The translations under genes were made by a program, and so were the position numbers. A stretch of DNA of 64,000 nucleotides from positions 39,144 through 103,143 of the forward strand of contig CAJPFH010000031.1 of the NCBI GenBank assembly GCA_905339165.1, in the 5' to 3' direction. The notes beneath the pieces were generated by a model, which was not told the origin of the DNA, made no database searches, and saw only the letters and a program-made list of their open reading frames with translations. The first letter of the stretch is position 1. Each line of letters starts with the position of its first letter. Origin of the DNA: Flavobacteriales bacterium (GTDB taxonomy: Bacteria; Bacteroidota; Bacteroidia; Flavobacteriales_E; Vicingaceae). Below, piece after piece: positions 35,582-44,155 of the stretch.

Positions 35582-35589
35582 TAACTTTG
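35582..35589 (+). promoter_or_regulatory. Candidate -7 promoter box of ffh
   Basis: TAACTTTG matches TAnnTTTG exactly, 27 bp before the ffh ATG at 35617. A matching -33 TTTG at the normal spacing is not seen. Confidence 0.4.
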
Positions 35590-35616
35590 AAGCACTTTTA
35601 AAAATATACATTTACT

Positions 35617-36969
35617 ATGTTTGAAGGACTAAGCGAAAAATTAGAACGTGCCTTAAAAGTTCTTAAAGGGCAAGGGCAGGTTACAGAAATTAATGTGGCA
35701 GAAACATTAAAAGAAGTAAGGCGGGCTTTGCTCGATGCAGACGTAAACTACAAAATTGCCAAAGACTTTGCCGATAGGGTAAAAGAAAAAGCCATAGGGC
35801 AGAATGTAATCAACTCGGTTTCACCCAGCCAGTTATTAATTAAAATTACGCATGATGAATTAGCGGAGCTGATGGGAAGTGAGCACAGTGAGATAAATCT
35901 GAAAGGAAGTCCTGCCGTAATTCTAATGAGTGGATTGCAAGGATCCGGAAAAACCACATTCTCCGGCAAGTTGGCCAATTACCTTAAAACAAAAAAAGGA
36001 AAAAATGTAATGCTTACGGCTTGTGATGTTTACCGTCCAGCGGCCATAGACCAGCTACACGTATTGGGCGAACAATTAGGAATAGAGGTATACTCGGAGC
36101 GAGAAAATAAAAACCCGGTAGAGATTGCCAAGAAAGCCATTGTACACGCACGCAGCAAAGGGTATAATACAGTCATTATTGATACAGCCGGTCGTTTGGC
36201 TGTTGACGAACAGATGATGAATGAAATAGAAACCCTTAAAAAGACCATTCAGCCATCGGAAACATTATTTGTAGTAGATGCCATGACGGGGCAAGATGCC
36301 GTTAATACAGCCAAGGCTTTTAACGATAGATTAAATTTCGATGGGGTGGTTTTAACCAAACTCGATGGAGATACGAGAGGTGGAGCCGCTTTATCTATTA
36401 AAGCAGTGGTAAGCAAACCTATAAAATTTGTAGGAACCGGAGAAAAAATGGATGCCATAGACATTTTTTATCCGAAACGAATGAGCGACCGTATTTTGGG
36501 AATGGGCGATGTGGTTACATTGGTAGAAAGAGCACAACAGCAATACGATGAAGAGAAGGCCCGGAAATTGCAAAAGAAACTTGCCAAAAATCAATTCGAT
36601 TTCAATGATTTTTTAGATCAGCTTCAGCAAATTAAAAAAATGGGTAACATGAAAGATTTGGTAGGCATGATTCCTGGCGTTGGAAAAGCAGTAAAAGACA
36701 TGGATATAGGAGATGATACCTTTAAACATATCGAAGCAATTATTTATTCTATGACACCCAAAGAAAGAGCAAATCCGAAATTGTTAGATGCCAATAGAAG
36801 AAAACGCATTGCCGCTGGCAGTGGCACCAATATACAAGAAGTAAACAAACTAATTAAGCAATTTGAAGATACTTCTAAAATGATGAAGATGATGGGCAAT
36901 AAAGAAAATTTGGCTAAGATGATGCGCAATATGCCTAAGATGCCCGGAATGAAAGGGGCAGGAATGTAA
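35617..36969 (+). CDS. ffh: Signal recognition particle GTPase Ffh (SRP54)
   Basis: Delivers nascent membrane and secreted proteins to the SRP receptor. The 450-residue product has the N domain (1-~85), the G domain with GLQGSGKTT at 107-115, DVYRPAAIDQL, DTAGR and TKLDGDTRGGA, and a C-terminal M domain rich in Met (MMKMMGNKENLAKMMRNM) that binds SRP RNA and signal sequences. Length and motifs are normal. No SRP RNA gene was recognised nearby. A perfect terminator hairpin follows 20 bp after the stop. Confidence 0.97.
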   Translation: MFEGLSEKLERALKVLKGQGQVTEINVAETLKEVRRALLDADVNYKIAKDFADRVKEKAIGQNVINSVSPSQLLIKITHDELAELMGSEHSEINLKGSPAVILMSGLQGSGKTTFSGKLANYLKTKKGKNVMLTACDVYRPAAIDQLHVLGEQLGIEVYSERENKNPVEIAKKAIVHARSKGYNTVIIDTAGRLAVDEQMMNEIETLKKTIQPSETLFVVDAMTGQDAVNTAKAFNDRLNFDGVVLTKLDGDTRGGAALSIKAVVSKPIKFVGTGEKMDAIDIFYPKRMSDRILGMGDVVTLVERAQQQYDEEKARKLQKKLAKNQFDFNDFLDQLQQIKKMGNMKDLVGMIPGVGKAVKDMDIGDDTFKHIEAIIYSMTPKERANPKLLDANRRKRIAAGSGTNIQEVNKLIKQFEDTSKMMKMMGNKENLAKMMRNMPKMPGMKGAGM

Positions 36970-36980
36970 CTCATTACAAC

Positions 36981-37012
36981 AAAAAAAACCTCGCCATGGC
37001 GAGGTTTTTTTT
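36981..37012. terminator. Bidirectional Rho-independent terminator between ffh and the cold-shock gene
   Basis: CCTCGCCATGGCGAGG at 36989-37004 is a perfect palindrome flanked by eight As on the left and eight Ts on the right, so it reads as stem plus U-tract on both strands. It serves ffh (+) and the converging cold-shock gene (-). Confidence 0.9.
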
Positions 37013-37037
37013 GTTAAGAATTTAAGTATGCGGGTAA

Positions 37038-37229
37038 TTATGTTCGTTTAACATTTACTGCATTTAAACCTTTGCGGCCTTCTTGAAGGTCGAAAACAAC
37101 ATCATCGTCTTCTTTAACTTCATCTACAAGACCTGATACATGTACGAAATACTCCTTACCGGATTCTTCGTCCTTAATAAAACCAAAACCTTTGGTGTTA
37201 TTAAAAAATTTAACTTTTCCTTTGTTCAT
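37038..37229 (-). CDS. Cold-shock-domain protein
   Basis: A 63-residue single CSD protein. RNP1 is KGFGFI (residues ~14-19) and RNP2 is YFVHVS (~28-33), preceded by GKVKFFNN. It binds single-stranded nucleic acids and is expected to act as an RNA chaperone. VDEVKEDDDVVFDLQEGRKG and the AVNVK end complete the barrel. A -7 box (TAACTTTG) lies at 37256-37263 upstream and the shared terminator at 36981-37012 downstream, so it is a one-gene transcript. Confidence 0.95.
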   Translation of the reverse strand: MNKGKVKFFNNTKGFGFIKDEESGKEYFVHVSGLVDEVKEDDDVVFDLQEGRKGLNAVNVKRT

Positions 37230-37255
37230 AATAATGATTAATAATAATTAGGGGG

Positions 37256-37263
37256 CAAAGTTA
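37256..37263 (-). promoter_or_regulatory. Candidate -7 promoter box of the cold-shock gene
   Basis: The minus strand reads TAACTTTG, matching TAnnTTTG, 27 bp before the ATG at 37229. The resulting leader would be very short, so a cold-shock leader structure is not expected. Confidence 0.45.
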
Positions 37264-37329
37264 TGTAAATATTACCATATTAAACCATTTCTTGTTTTAT
37301 TCTTAAATCTCATAGTTTAGCAAGTCATA

Positions 37330-38091
37330 TCAAACATAACCTAGAAGTTGGTAGGAAAGAAGCCCCACCCATTCGTGTATGAGTGTTTCCCAAATAATAA
37401 AACCCTCCATATTGGGTAAAAACAAATGGTCGAAATAATACTTGCGAGGGCCGGCAATAAAATCTACAGGAAAAGCATCGAAAACAATCTGTTGTTTTTG
37501 AAAACACTTTTCAGAACGAGGCATATGGTAAGCCGAAGTAAGTAAAAGTATTTTTCCGTTCATTCTATTTTCTTTTAGCAAAGAGGCAACATTTATTGCA
37601 TTTTCGTGGGTGTTTTTTGAATGTGTTTCAATAAGAATATCATTTTCCGGAATACCTATGCTTAGCAGGTATTCTTTGGTAACTAGTGCTTCCTCTTTAT
37701 CCTTTATAAGACGTGCATTTCCTCCGCTTACTATTATTTTTTTGGCTAACCTTTGTTTATAAAAATAGATACCGTATAAAATTCTATCTACGCTTTCATG
37801 AAAACCAATGAGATTATTTTTACTGTCGAATGTTGTATAACCACCCAAAATAACTACGGCTTCGTATGAGGTGTTTATTTCTTTTATATTTATCGGATTC
37901 GGCTCAAATACTCTGGCAAATTCATCGGTTATAAAGCGATTAGAGAAAATAAAAAAAAGAAGAATAGAGAAAGAGTATAAATATTTTTTTCGTTTCGCTT
38001 TTTTTGTTTTCCAAGCCCAACACAAAATAAGGATAATCCAGGTAGACGGTAACAGCAAAAAGTAAAATATTTTAGAGAGATAGAAAAACAT
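37330..38091 (-). CDS. YdcF/ElyC-family DUF218 protein
   Basis: A 253-residue protein with two N-terminal membrane helices (to ~residue 55) and a DUF218 domain: AVVILGGYT, KKIIVSGGNA, ETHSKNTHENAINVASLL and ILLLTSAYHMPRSEKCF. This Rossmann-like family includes ElyC, which affects envelope polysaccharide synthesis, and SanA. The exact role is unknown. It is the last gene of the operon with hemG and hemN (3-bp gap), although a link to haem is not known. Confidence 0.85.
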   Translation of the reverse strand: MFFYLSKIFYFLLLPSTWIILILCWAWKTKKAKRKKYLYSFSILLFFIFSNRFITDEFARVFEPNPINIKEINTSYEAVVILGGYTTFDSKNNLIGFHESVDRILYGIYFYKQRLAKKIIVSGGNARLIKDKEEALVTKEYLLSIGIPENDILIETHSKNTHENAINVASLLKENRMNGKILLLTSAYHMPRSEKCFQKQQIVFDAFPVDFIAGPRKYYFDHLFLPNMEGFIIWETLIHEWVGLLSYQLLGYV

Positions 38092-38094
38092 AAA

Positions 38095-39447
38095 TCAGAT
38101 TGGAATTTTTTGGGCAGTTAACCATGCATTTTCCACACAGTCGGGAACCGAAATACCGTGTGTACAATTTCCGGCAATGTAAAATCCTTGGTGTGTTTGT
38201 TCAAAATTTTCAATGGCTGCATTTATTTCCCCATATTCCATGGTGTATTGAGGAATGGCTTTTTTCCAACGGGCAAAGTGAATAAAATCGGGAGACCCTT
38301 TTGCGTTCATTATTTTTTCAAATTCGGAGATAGCCAATCTTAGTAAGTCCTCATCGGGAAGTTCGGTTAAAAGGGGTAGTCTAGCTCCTCCAATCATTAA
38401 CGTAAAGAGTTCTTTTCCTTCAGGAGCTACGTGTTTAAAAATCCGTGAGTTAAACAGAATGCCCAAGAGAGGAGTGTTCTCGTGTGCGGGAGCCAATACC
38501 CCAAAACCACGGGCCGTATTTTTTACTTGCTCTTTTTTATAACCAAGATGCAGAGACACAATGGGAACATATTCCAGTTGCTTTAATTTCTCTGATGTAA
38601 CTGAGCAAAGTGTTTGAATACTTTCGGCAAGTGCGTATGCCGGAATGGTAGAAATTATTTTTTGGGTTGTTATGTTTTTTTCTTCTCCGTGTTGTGTATA
38701 GCTTATCTTGTATTTGTTCTCTGAATATGTAATGGCAGAAACGGTTGAGTGGTATTGGATATTGTTTTTTAACTCTTTTTCGAGGGCGATAGTAAGTTGC
38801 TTTATTCCTTCCGGAAACGAAAAAATAGACTGAGTTTGTTTTTTTTCTTTTCTTTCCTTGGCTCTGGCTAAAAAACCTTTTATAATACTTTTATGTGTTT
38901 GTTCCAGTTCGTAGAGTAACTTAAAACCGTAGCGTGTGCTTAGAGTAGCGGCATCACCGGCATAAATTCCGGCCACAAAGGGGTTTATAAAATTTTTATA
39001 TACTTCTTTACCAAATCTACGGGTGGTAAATTCAGCCACGGTTTGGTCGGCTCCGTTAGGGAGTGGTGCAATAAAAGGCTCGAATAGTATTCTTATTTTT
39101 CCGAAAATACTAAGTGAGCGGGTGGTAAAAAAATCGTTGGGTTTGCTTGGTATTTTTAATAGTTTTTTGTAACGTAAAATGTATCGGTTTTTTGCAGCGG
39201 CCGAAGGGAAAATCATTAGCTCATTTAATCCAAGGTTTTCAATTAAATTACGCAATTCAGGTTTTCCCAGAATTACGGTATTAGGGCCGTTTTCGCAGAT
39301 ATAGCCTTTTTCGGTGTGGGTTTGAATTACTCCACCGAATGTTTTTTCTTTTTCCAAAATACAAACGTCAAATCCTTTTTTTTTGAGGAAGTAGGCACAA
39401 CTTAAGCCCGAAATTCCTGCCCCAAGTATTACCACCTTGTTGCTCAT
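38095..39447 (-). CDS. hemG: Protoporphyrinogen/coproporphyrinogen oxidase (HemG/HemY type)
   Basis: A 450-residue flavoprotein oxidising coproporphyrinogen III or protoporphyrinogen IX in haem synthesis. The N-terminal FAD-binding Rossmann motif is VVILGAGISGLSCAYFL (residues 5-21), followed by EKEKTFGG, NGPNTV, FINPFVAGIYAGD, and a C-terminal GFYIAGNCTHGISVPDCVENAW that closes the FAD site. Whether it is the HemY (coproporphyrinogen) or HemG type cannot be decided by eye. It lies 3 bp downstream of hemN. Confidence 0.92.
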   Translation of the reverse strand: MSNKVVILGAGISGLSCAYFLKKKGFDVCILEKEKTFGGVIQTHTEKGYICENGPNTVILGKPELRNLIENLGLNELMIFPSAAAKNRYILRYKKLLKIPSKPNDFFTTRSLSIFGKIRILFEPFIAPLPNGADQTVAEFTTRRFGKEVYKNFINPFVAGIYAGDAATLSTRYGFKLLYELEQTHKSIIKGFLARAKERKEKKQTQSIFSFPEGIKQLTIALEKELKNNIQYHSTVSAITYSENKYKISYTQHGEEKNITTQKIISTIPAYALAESIQTLCSVTSEKLKQLEYVPIVSLHLGYKKEQVKNTARGFGVLAPAHENTPLLGILFNSRIFKHVAPEGKELFTLMIGGARLPLLTELPDEDLLRLAISEFEKIMNAKGSPDFIHFARWKKAIPQYTMEYGEINAAIENFEQTHQGFYIAGNCTHGISVPDCVENAWLTAQKIPI

Positions 39448-39450
39448 TGG

Positions 39451-40821
39451 TTAAACAGTCATTGAAAAGAGTTGTGTTTTGGGTTTGTTTCTGAGCAGGC
39501 GTAAATCAAAGGCCATGCAAATATTGCGAACAAATGGTTTGCCTTGTTCGGTAACTTTTATTGTATGGTTATCAATTTCTATTAATCCATCTGCTTCTAT
39601 TTCGGATAACCGTTGAATGGTTTCATTTAATTCAGAAAATTTCATGTTGTTTTCTTCCCAAGATGTTTCGAAATGACACATTAGATTTAATATGTGTTTT
39701 CGTATAATTAAATCTTCGGTGGTAAGCAGATGCCCTCTAAAAACAGGTAATTTATTTTCGTTGAGTAATGTGGTATATTCTTCGATGGTTTTTGCATTTT
39801 GTGCAAAGGCATACCATGAGTCGCTAATGGAAGAAACACCCAGCCCCACCATTAATTGGGTTTTGCTGGCGGTGTAGCCCATAAAATTTCGATGCAGTTT
39901 TTTTTCTTGCATGGATTTGTACATGCTGTCGGATACTAAGGCAAAATGGTCCATTCCAATTTCGTGGTATCCGGCTTTTTCTAATAATTCTCTTCCTTTT
40001 TCGTAGAGAGCTCGCTTTTCTTCGTCTTTTGGGAGGTCGTTTTCAGAAAATCCTCTTTGTCCAACTCCTTTAATCCATGGCACATGGGCATAGCTGTAAA
40101 AGGCAATGCGGTCGGGTTTTAGTATTTGTGTTTTTGCTATGGTTTTTTCTATGTTGAAAATGGTTTGAAAAGGTAGCCCAAAAATTAAATCGTGTCCAAC
40201 GGATTCGTATCCTATTTCTCGGGCTTGTTTTGTTACTCTTTCTACATTTTCGAAAGGTTGTATGCGGTGGATGGTTTGCTGCACTTTTTCGTCATAATCC
40301 TGCACCCCGAAACTAACTCTTTTAAAGCCTAAATCGAAAAGGGTTTGTAAGTGTTCACGGGTGGTATTGTTCGGGTGTCCTTCGAAACTAAATTCGTAGT
40401 TTAATTTTTTTTCCGATTTGCAAAGTATTTCGTTAATGAGTTTTTTAAGGTTTTCGATTCCAAAAAAAGTAGGTGTTCCTCCGCCCAAGTGTATTTCGGT
40501 TATCAATGGTTTTTCTTCGAAAAGGGAGAGGTACATATCCCATTCTTTTAAGAGTAAATCAATATACGGTTCTTCTACTGAATGATTTTTTGTAATGCGT
40601 TTGTTGCATCCGCAGAAAGTGCAAAGTTGTTCGCAAAATGGCATGTGAATATACAGGCTAATTCCTTCTTTTCGGTTACTTTCTTTGAAAGATTGTTTAA
40701 CCGACTGAATCCATTCTTGGGTTTTAATTCCTGATTCGTTCCAAAACGGAACGGTGGGGTAACTGGTATACCTTGGACCTGCTACGTTGTATTTTCTTAC
40801 CAGTTCTATATTCACCTGCAA
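39451..40821 (-). CDS. hemN: Oxygen-independent coproporphyrinogen III oxidase
   Basis: Radical-SAM enzyme converting coproporphyrinogen III to protoporphyrinogen IX without O2. The 456-residue protein has GPRYTSYPTVPFW at the N-terminus, the [4Fe-4S] motif C63-x3-C67-x2-C70 (CEQLCTFCGC), LGGGTPTF, and a HemN C-terminal domain. The CxxxCxxCxC pattern is characteristic of genuine HemN rather than HemW. The start is a TTG at 40821 or more likely the GTG at 40815, since the family usually begins MN-x-E-L. Position next to hemG gives a haem-synthesis pair. Confidence 0.93.
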   Translation of the reverse strand: MQVNIELVRKYNVAGPRYTSYPTVPFWNESGIKTQEWIQSVKQSFKESNRKEGISLYIHMPFCEQLCTFCGCNKRITKNHSVEEPYIDLLLKEWDMYLSLFEEKPLITEIHLGGGTPTFFGIENLKKLINEILCKSEKKLNYEFSFEGHPNNTTREHLQTLFDLGFKRVSFGVQDYDEKVQQTIHRIQPFENVERVTKQAREIGYESVGHDLIFGLPFQTIFNIEKTIAKTQILKPDRIAFYSYAHVPWIKGVGQRGFSENDLPKDEEKRALYEKGRELLEKAGYHEIGMDHFALVSDSMYKSMQEKKLHRNFMGYTASKTQLMVGLGVSSISDSWYAFAQNAKTIEEYTTLLNENKLPVFRGHLLTTEDLIIRKHILNLMCHFETSWEENNMKFSELNETIQRLSEIEADGLIEIDNHTIKVTEQGKPFVRNICMAFDLRLLRNKPKTQLFSMTV

Positions 40822-40825
40822 TGTA

Positions 40826-41305
40826 TTAGTTTACTTTAACGCGTGCCTTTGGATTTTTTTCTTGTTTTATTTCGTTTTTCATAGAAAAACCAAGTACATA
40901 TTTAACACATCCTCCAGTGGTTGATTCCGGAATGTTGTAAGTAACTATTACCGAACGGGAAATATCTTTTAACACAACTGAATAAAAGTTTTTATCGGGT
41001 TCGGAAGTTTCGGAATTGAATATCATTTTTTTTCCTCCGTTGTTTGTTTTTTCATATAGTTTAATGGTGCTATTTGGGGGTAATTCAGAAATTTCCCAGC
41101 ACATTTTATACATATTGCTTTTAAATAATAGCAATTCAAATTCTATTTGTTGTGCATTCTCATTTTCTTTTATAGCAGTTTCTCTTGAGCTATCGTAAAT
41201 AAAAGAACCCAACATTTCTTTCATTTCTTTGTTTTTAAGATGATTGCATTGGGCGTTTACTTTAAAAGCAATTAATAGGGCTATAAGAAAAAATACTTTT
41301 TTCAT
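40826..41305 (-). CDS. Exported hypothetical protein
   Basis: A 159-residue protein with a signal peptide (KVFFLIALLIAFKVNAQ, cleavage near residue 19), then a beta-rich region with DSSRETAIKENENAQQIEFEL, MCWEISELPPNSTIKLYEKT and GGCVKYVLGF. No family recognised. It sits 1 bp after the lipoprotein gene and 4 bp before hemN, so it is probably cotranscribed with the haem genes; whether it has any role there is unknown. Confidence 0.75.
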   Translation of the reverse strand: MKKVFFLIALLIAFKVNAQCNHLKNKEMKEMLGSFIYDSSRETAIKENENAQQIEFELLLFKSNMYKMCWEISELPPNSTIKLYEKTNNGGKKMIFNSETSEPDKNFYSVVLKDISRSVIVTYNIPESTTGGCVKYVLGFSMKNEIKQEKNPKARVKVN

Positions 41306-41306
41306 C

Positions 41307-42179
41307 TTAGGAATGAATTACCATATTTCGAACCGCCTGAATGGTATTTCTGAGGCTATCCATTTCTTTTTTATTTTCCGAAAAATCCTTTTCCTCAAAA
41401 GATTCTAAGTGAAGGTCATCTAAACGGGTATGAATAGCTTCTAAATGAGTAATTAACTCGTTTAATTTTTCGTTTTGTTTTTTTCCTCTACATAAATGGA
41501 GATTTTTGAGTAGGCGTTTTAGTATATCTCTTTGGTCTATGAGAGCTTTTGGAATATTGAAATTACGGCTGAATCCGTTGTTTTGAATCGCTAAATGCAT
41601 GGCTTCTACCCAAGCTCCGGCAAAAATAACTAAGCCTTTCAGATGTTCGTTGTTTTTTCTGAAATGCTGGTCGGTATTCATTTGAATTTCGGAGATGATA
41701 ATGGCTAAAGAGTCAATATTATTTACGTTGTTATCTAAACGTGTAATATTTTCTTTGGTATTAATAATTTGCCCAAAGCCGATATCCGATGCTAATTCTT
41801 GTATAACCTTAAGGTAGTTTCTGGAGGGATTAGGCTTCTCGTTAATTACATGGTAAATAAAATCAGATGAATAGGCTCCCATATTAAGCAATTTGCTAAA
41901 GGTGGTGCTGTAATTGCTGGCATTAGAAAATGCATTGGTTAGGCTATCCTGAAAAGTTAAACCGGCCGATTTAAAGATGAGGGCAATTTGAAGAGGCGAG
42001 GGTAAGGGCTCTAATAAATTTTCGTCTATCTGAGAGGTAAACACACTTTCTATGGTGTTGCTTAACGGAATAACCGATTTTCTGTTTTCCAGTTCATCAT
42101 TGCTCCCACAAGAGGTAATAATAAATATGGCGGGGAGAACGAAGGCTAGTAAACCATATGTTTTATTAATGCAAATCAC
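41307..42179 (-). CDS. Putative lipoprotein of unknown function
   Basis: A 290-residue protein if started at the GTG at 42179. It then has a compact lipoprotein signal (ICINKTYGLLAFVLPAIF, lipobox ITSC with Cys at about 24). A TTG at 42245 would put 46 residues before that Cys, which is unusual. The mature part is largely helical (SLRNTIQAVRNMVIHS at the end, LNELITHLEAIHTRLDDL). No family recognised. A TATATTTG box (42183-42190, minus) lies directly in front of the GTG, so the transcript could be almost leaderless. First gene of the operon ending in hemN-hemG-ydcF. Confidence 0.7.
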   Translation of the reverse strand: MICINKTYGLLAFVLPAIFIITSCGSNDELENRKSVIPLSNTIESVFTSQIDENLLEPLPSPLQIALIFKSAGLTFQDSLTNAFSNASNYSTTFSKLLNMGAYSSDFIYHVINEKPNPSRNYLKVIQELASDIGFGQIINTKENITRLDNNVNNIDSLAIIISEIQMNTDQHFRKNNEHLKGLVIFAGAWVEAMHLAIQNNGFSRNFNIPKALIDQRDILKRLLKNLHLCRGKKQNEKLNELITHLEAIHTRLDDLHLESFEEKDFSENKKEMDSLRNTIQAVRNMVIHS

Positions 42180-42226
42180 AGGCAAATATAATTTTATAAA
42201 TTGGGTTTGTAAAAAAATATACAAAG

Positions 42227-42258
42227 TTTGATAAGATTTGTTCAAATGCTTATATTTG
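42227..42258 (+). promoter_or_regulatory. Promoter of the parA-like gene, complete Bacteroidota consensus
   Basis: TTTG at 42227-42230 (-33 box) is followed after exactly 20 bp by TATATTTG at 42251-42258 (-7 box, TAnnTTTG). This is the best match to the full Bacteroidota promoter in the window, 31 bp before the ATG at 42290. Confidence 0.65.
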
Positions 42259-42289
42259 TTTCAATTAGAAAAGTAAATTATCGTTAAAA

Positions 42290-43027
42290 ATGAAAATAAT
42301 TGCAATATTTAATATAAAGGGTGGAGTAGGAAAAACCGCCACGGCTGTAAATGTGGCCTATTGTGCTGCAGCCGACAAACAAAGAACTTTATTGGTAGAT
42401 TTAGACCCACAGGCGGCAAGCAGCTTTTATTTAAATATAAAATCGGGCTTGGAAGATGATGTAAGAAAAGTAGTTTCCGGTTCCAAATCAATCGAAAATT
42501 CTATTTGGGAAACGGCTTTTGTACATTTAGATTTACTTCCTTCCGATAAAAATTACAGTAAACTTGACCATTTTATTCTGCAACTGAAAAAAGACAAAAA
42601 GTGGTTGCGTTCTTTTTTTAAACCGGTAAAAAAAGAATATGATGTGGTGGTGGTAGATTGCCCTCCCGGTTTAACACCGTTGAGCGAAAATGTATTAAAA
42701 AATGCCGATGTGGTGGTAGTACCAATGATTCCTACCACCCTATCGGTTAGAACATACGATCAGTTACTGGAATATTTTACCGAAAATAGGCTTGATGCGT
42801 CAAAGCTATTACCTTTCTTCTCTATGGTTGACCGCAGGAGAACCTTGCATTATGAGGTGATGGAAGAATTTAGTAAAAAACACAAAGAATGTGCAGCTAT
42901 TGCTGTACCATACAATTCGGAAGTAGAAAAAATGGGTATTTACAAAGCCCCCATAGTACATAAATACCCGTATGCAGAGGCTTCACTAATGTATGAGAAG
43001 TTGTGGAAAGAGACGAAGAAAAGATAA
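42290..43027 (+). CDS. Orphan ParA-family ATPase
   Basis: A 245-residue MinD/ParA ATPase with the deviant Walker A KGGVGKTATA at residues ~9-18 (signature Lys first), switch I/II LLVDLDPQAAS and VVVVDCPPGL, and LPFFSMVDRRRTLHYEV. This matches chromosomal ParA/Soj-type proteins. No parB gene or parS-like repeats are nearby, so it may position a cargo other than the chromosome. A strong promoter (42227-42258) is in front. It overlaps nothing essential; the next gene, an outer-membrane barrel, starts 14 bp later on the same strand and may be cotranscribed. Confidence 0.88.
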   Translation: MKIIAIFNIKGGVGKTATAVNVAYCAAADKQRTLLVDLDPQAASSFYLNIKSGLEDDVRKVVSGSKSIENSIWETAFVHLDLLPSDKNYSKLDHFILQLKKDKKWLRSFFKPVKKEYDVVVVDCPPGLTPLSENVLKNADVVVVPMIPTTLSVRTYDQLLEYFTENRLDASKLLPFFSMVDRRRTLHYEVMEEFSKKHKECAAIAVPYNSEVEKMGIYKAPIVHKYPYAEASLMYEKLWKETKKR

Positions 43028-43041
43028 AAATATCTAATACG

Positions 43042-44130
43042 ATGAAAAAAATAATAATCATTTCGGCAATTCTGTTAAACAGTTTAGCTGCAATAGCTCA
43101 GCAAGTAAGTGCTGGAGCCGCATTTATGACATATAAAGGAGATTTAAACCCTTCGCGGAGCAATAATCCTTTTTCGTGGAAACCGGCTTATTCTTTTGCG
43201 TTAGAAAAAAGAATATTAAATGAAAAAGCCGATGTTTCACTAGGCATTGTTTCCGGAAACATTATGTATGTGGAGCAGAACATCAATATTAACCGGAATT
43301 TTAAAACCAATATTCTACAGCCCGAAATATCTTTCAGATACATTTTGGCAAATGAAAAACTGAATGCCCGCCCGTATCTTGGAGCTGGAGTGGCCTATGC
43401 TCTATACAAAACCTATTATGATTTGGCCGATGAAAATTCCAATTTATATTTTTATTGGTCTGATGGCAGTATTCGAGACAGAGAAGAACTTCCGGGAAAT
43501 ACAGCAGAAGCTAAAACTTTATATCAAGATTATAAATACGAAACCTTTTCCGGCAACGAAGGTGGAGCCTTGCTTTTTCCACTAACAGCAGGAGCCTTAC
43601 TGCGTACAGGAAATAAAACCGAAATCAATATGTATTTCAGGTATTGCCTAAGTACAACCGATCAATTAGACAGTTACGTTATTACTTCAAAAAAAGATAG
43701 GCTATATCTGGTAGGAGCATCATTTATTTTCCGTTTCGATAAGAAATCGTATTTGTACGAGGAGAATAAAAATTATCGCAATGTAAATCATAAAGCCTTA
43801 TCTTCTGAAGATGCAGATAAAGACGGAGTAATAGATTTTGATGACGCTTGCCCGAACACGTCTAACGGTGTTAAGGTTGATGCAAAAGGCTGCCCCGTAG
43901 ATTCTGATGCCGATAGGGTACCGGATTATTTAGACGAAGAACCCAACACCACGCAAGGAATAAAAGTAGATGCGAAAGGTAGAACTTTAAATGAAGATGT
44001 TATACTTATTAAAAATCTTTTGTATAACGATAAGTATTCAGACGCTGTTGCACATTATAAGAAAGTAGAAGGTACACTTTCCGAAAGCTATAAAAAGGAG
44101 TTGAAAAGTTTGCTGAATTTGGATAGATAA
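43042..44130 (+). CDS. Outer-membrane beta-barrel protein with thrombospondin type-3 calcium repeats
   Basis: A 362-residue protein. Signal peptide MKKIIIISAILLNSLAAIAQ. Residues ~21-230 form an outer-membrane barrel-like domain (LGIVSGNIMYVEQN, YLGAGVAYALYKTYYD). Two TSP3-type calcium motifs follow (DADKDGVIDFDDACPN and DSDADRVPDYLDEEPN), then a short helical C-terminus. OmpA-type peptidoglycan binding is not seen after the TSP3 repeats, where it often occurs. I chose the ATG at 43042; a GTG at 43003 lacks a signal peptide and overlaps the ParA gene. Confidence 0.8.
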   Translation: MKKIIIISAILLNSLAAIAQQVSAGAAFMTYKGDLNPSRSNNPFSWKPAYSFALEKRILNEKADVSLGIVSGNIMYVEQNININRNFKTNILQPEISFRYILANEKLNARPYLGAGVAYALYKTYYDLADENSNLYFYWSDGSIRDREELPGNTAEAKTLYQDYKYETFSGNEGGALLFPLTAGALLRTGNKTEINMYFRYCLSTTDQLDSYVITSKKDRLYLVGASFIFRFDKKSYLYEENKNYRNVNHKALSSEDADKDGVIDFDDACPNTSNGVKVDAKGCPVDSDADRVPDYLDEEPNTTQGIKVDAKGRTLNEDVILIKNLLYNDKYSDAVAHYKKVEGTLSESYKKELKSLLNLDR

Positions 44131-44155
44131 TAAGTAAAACTAAAGCATAAAAGCA

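Noticed and set aside
42290..43027. Plasmid or integrative-element partition locus
   Set aside because: No ParB, parS, replication or transfer genes; neighbours on both sides are chromosomal haem and envelope genes.
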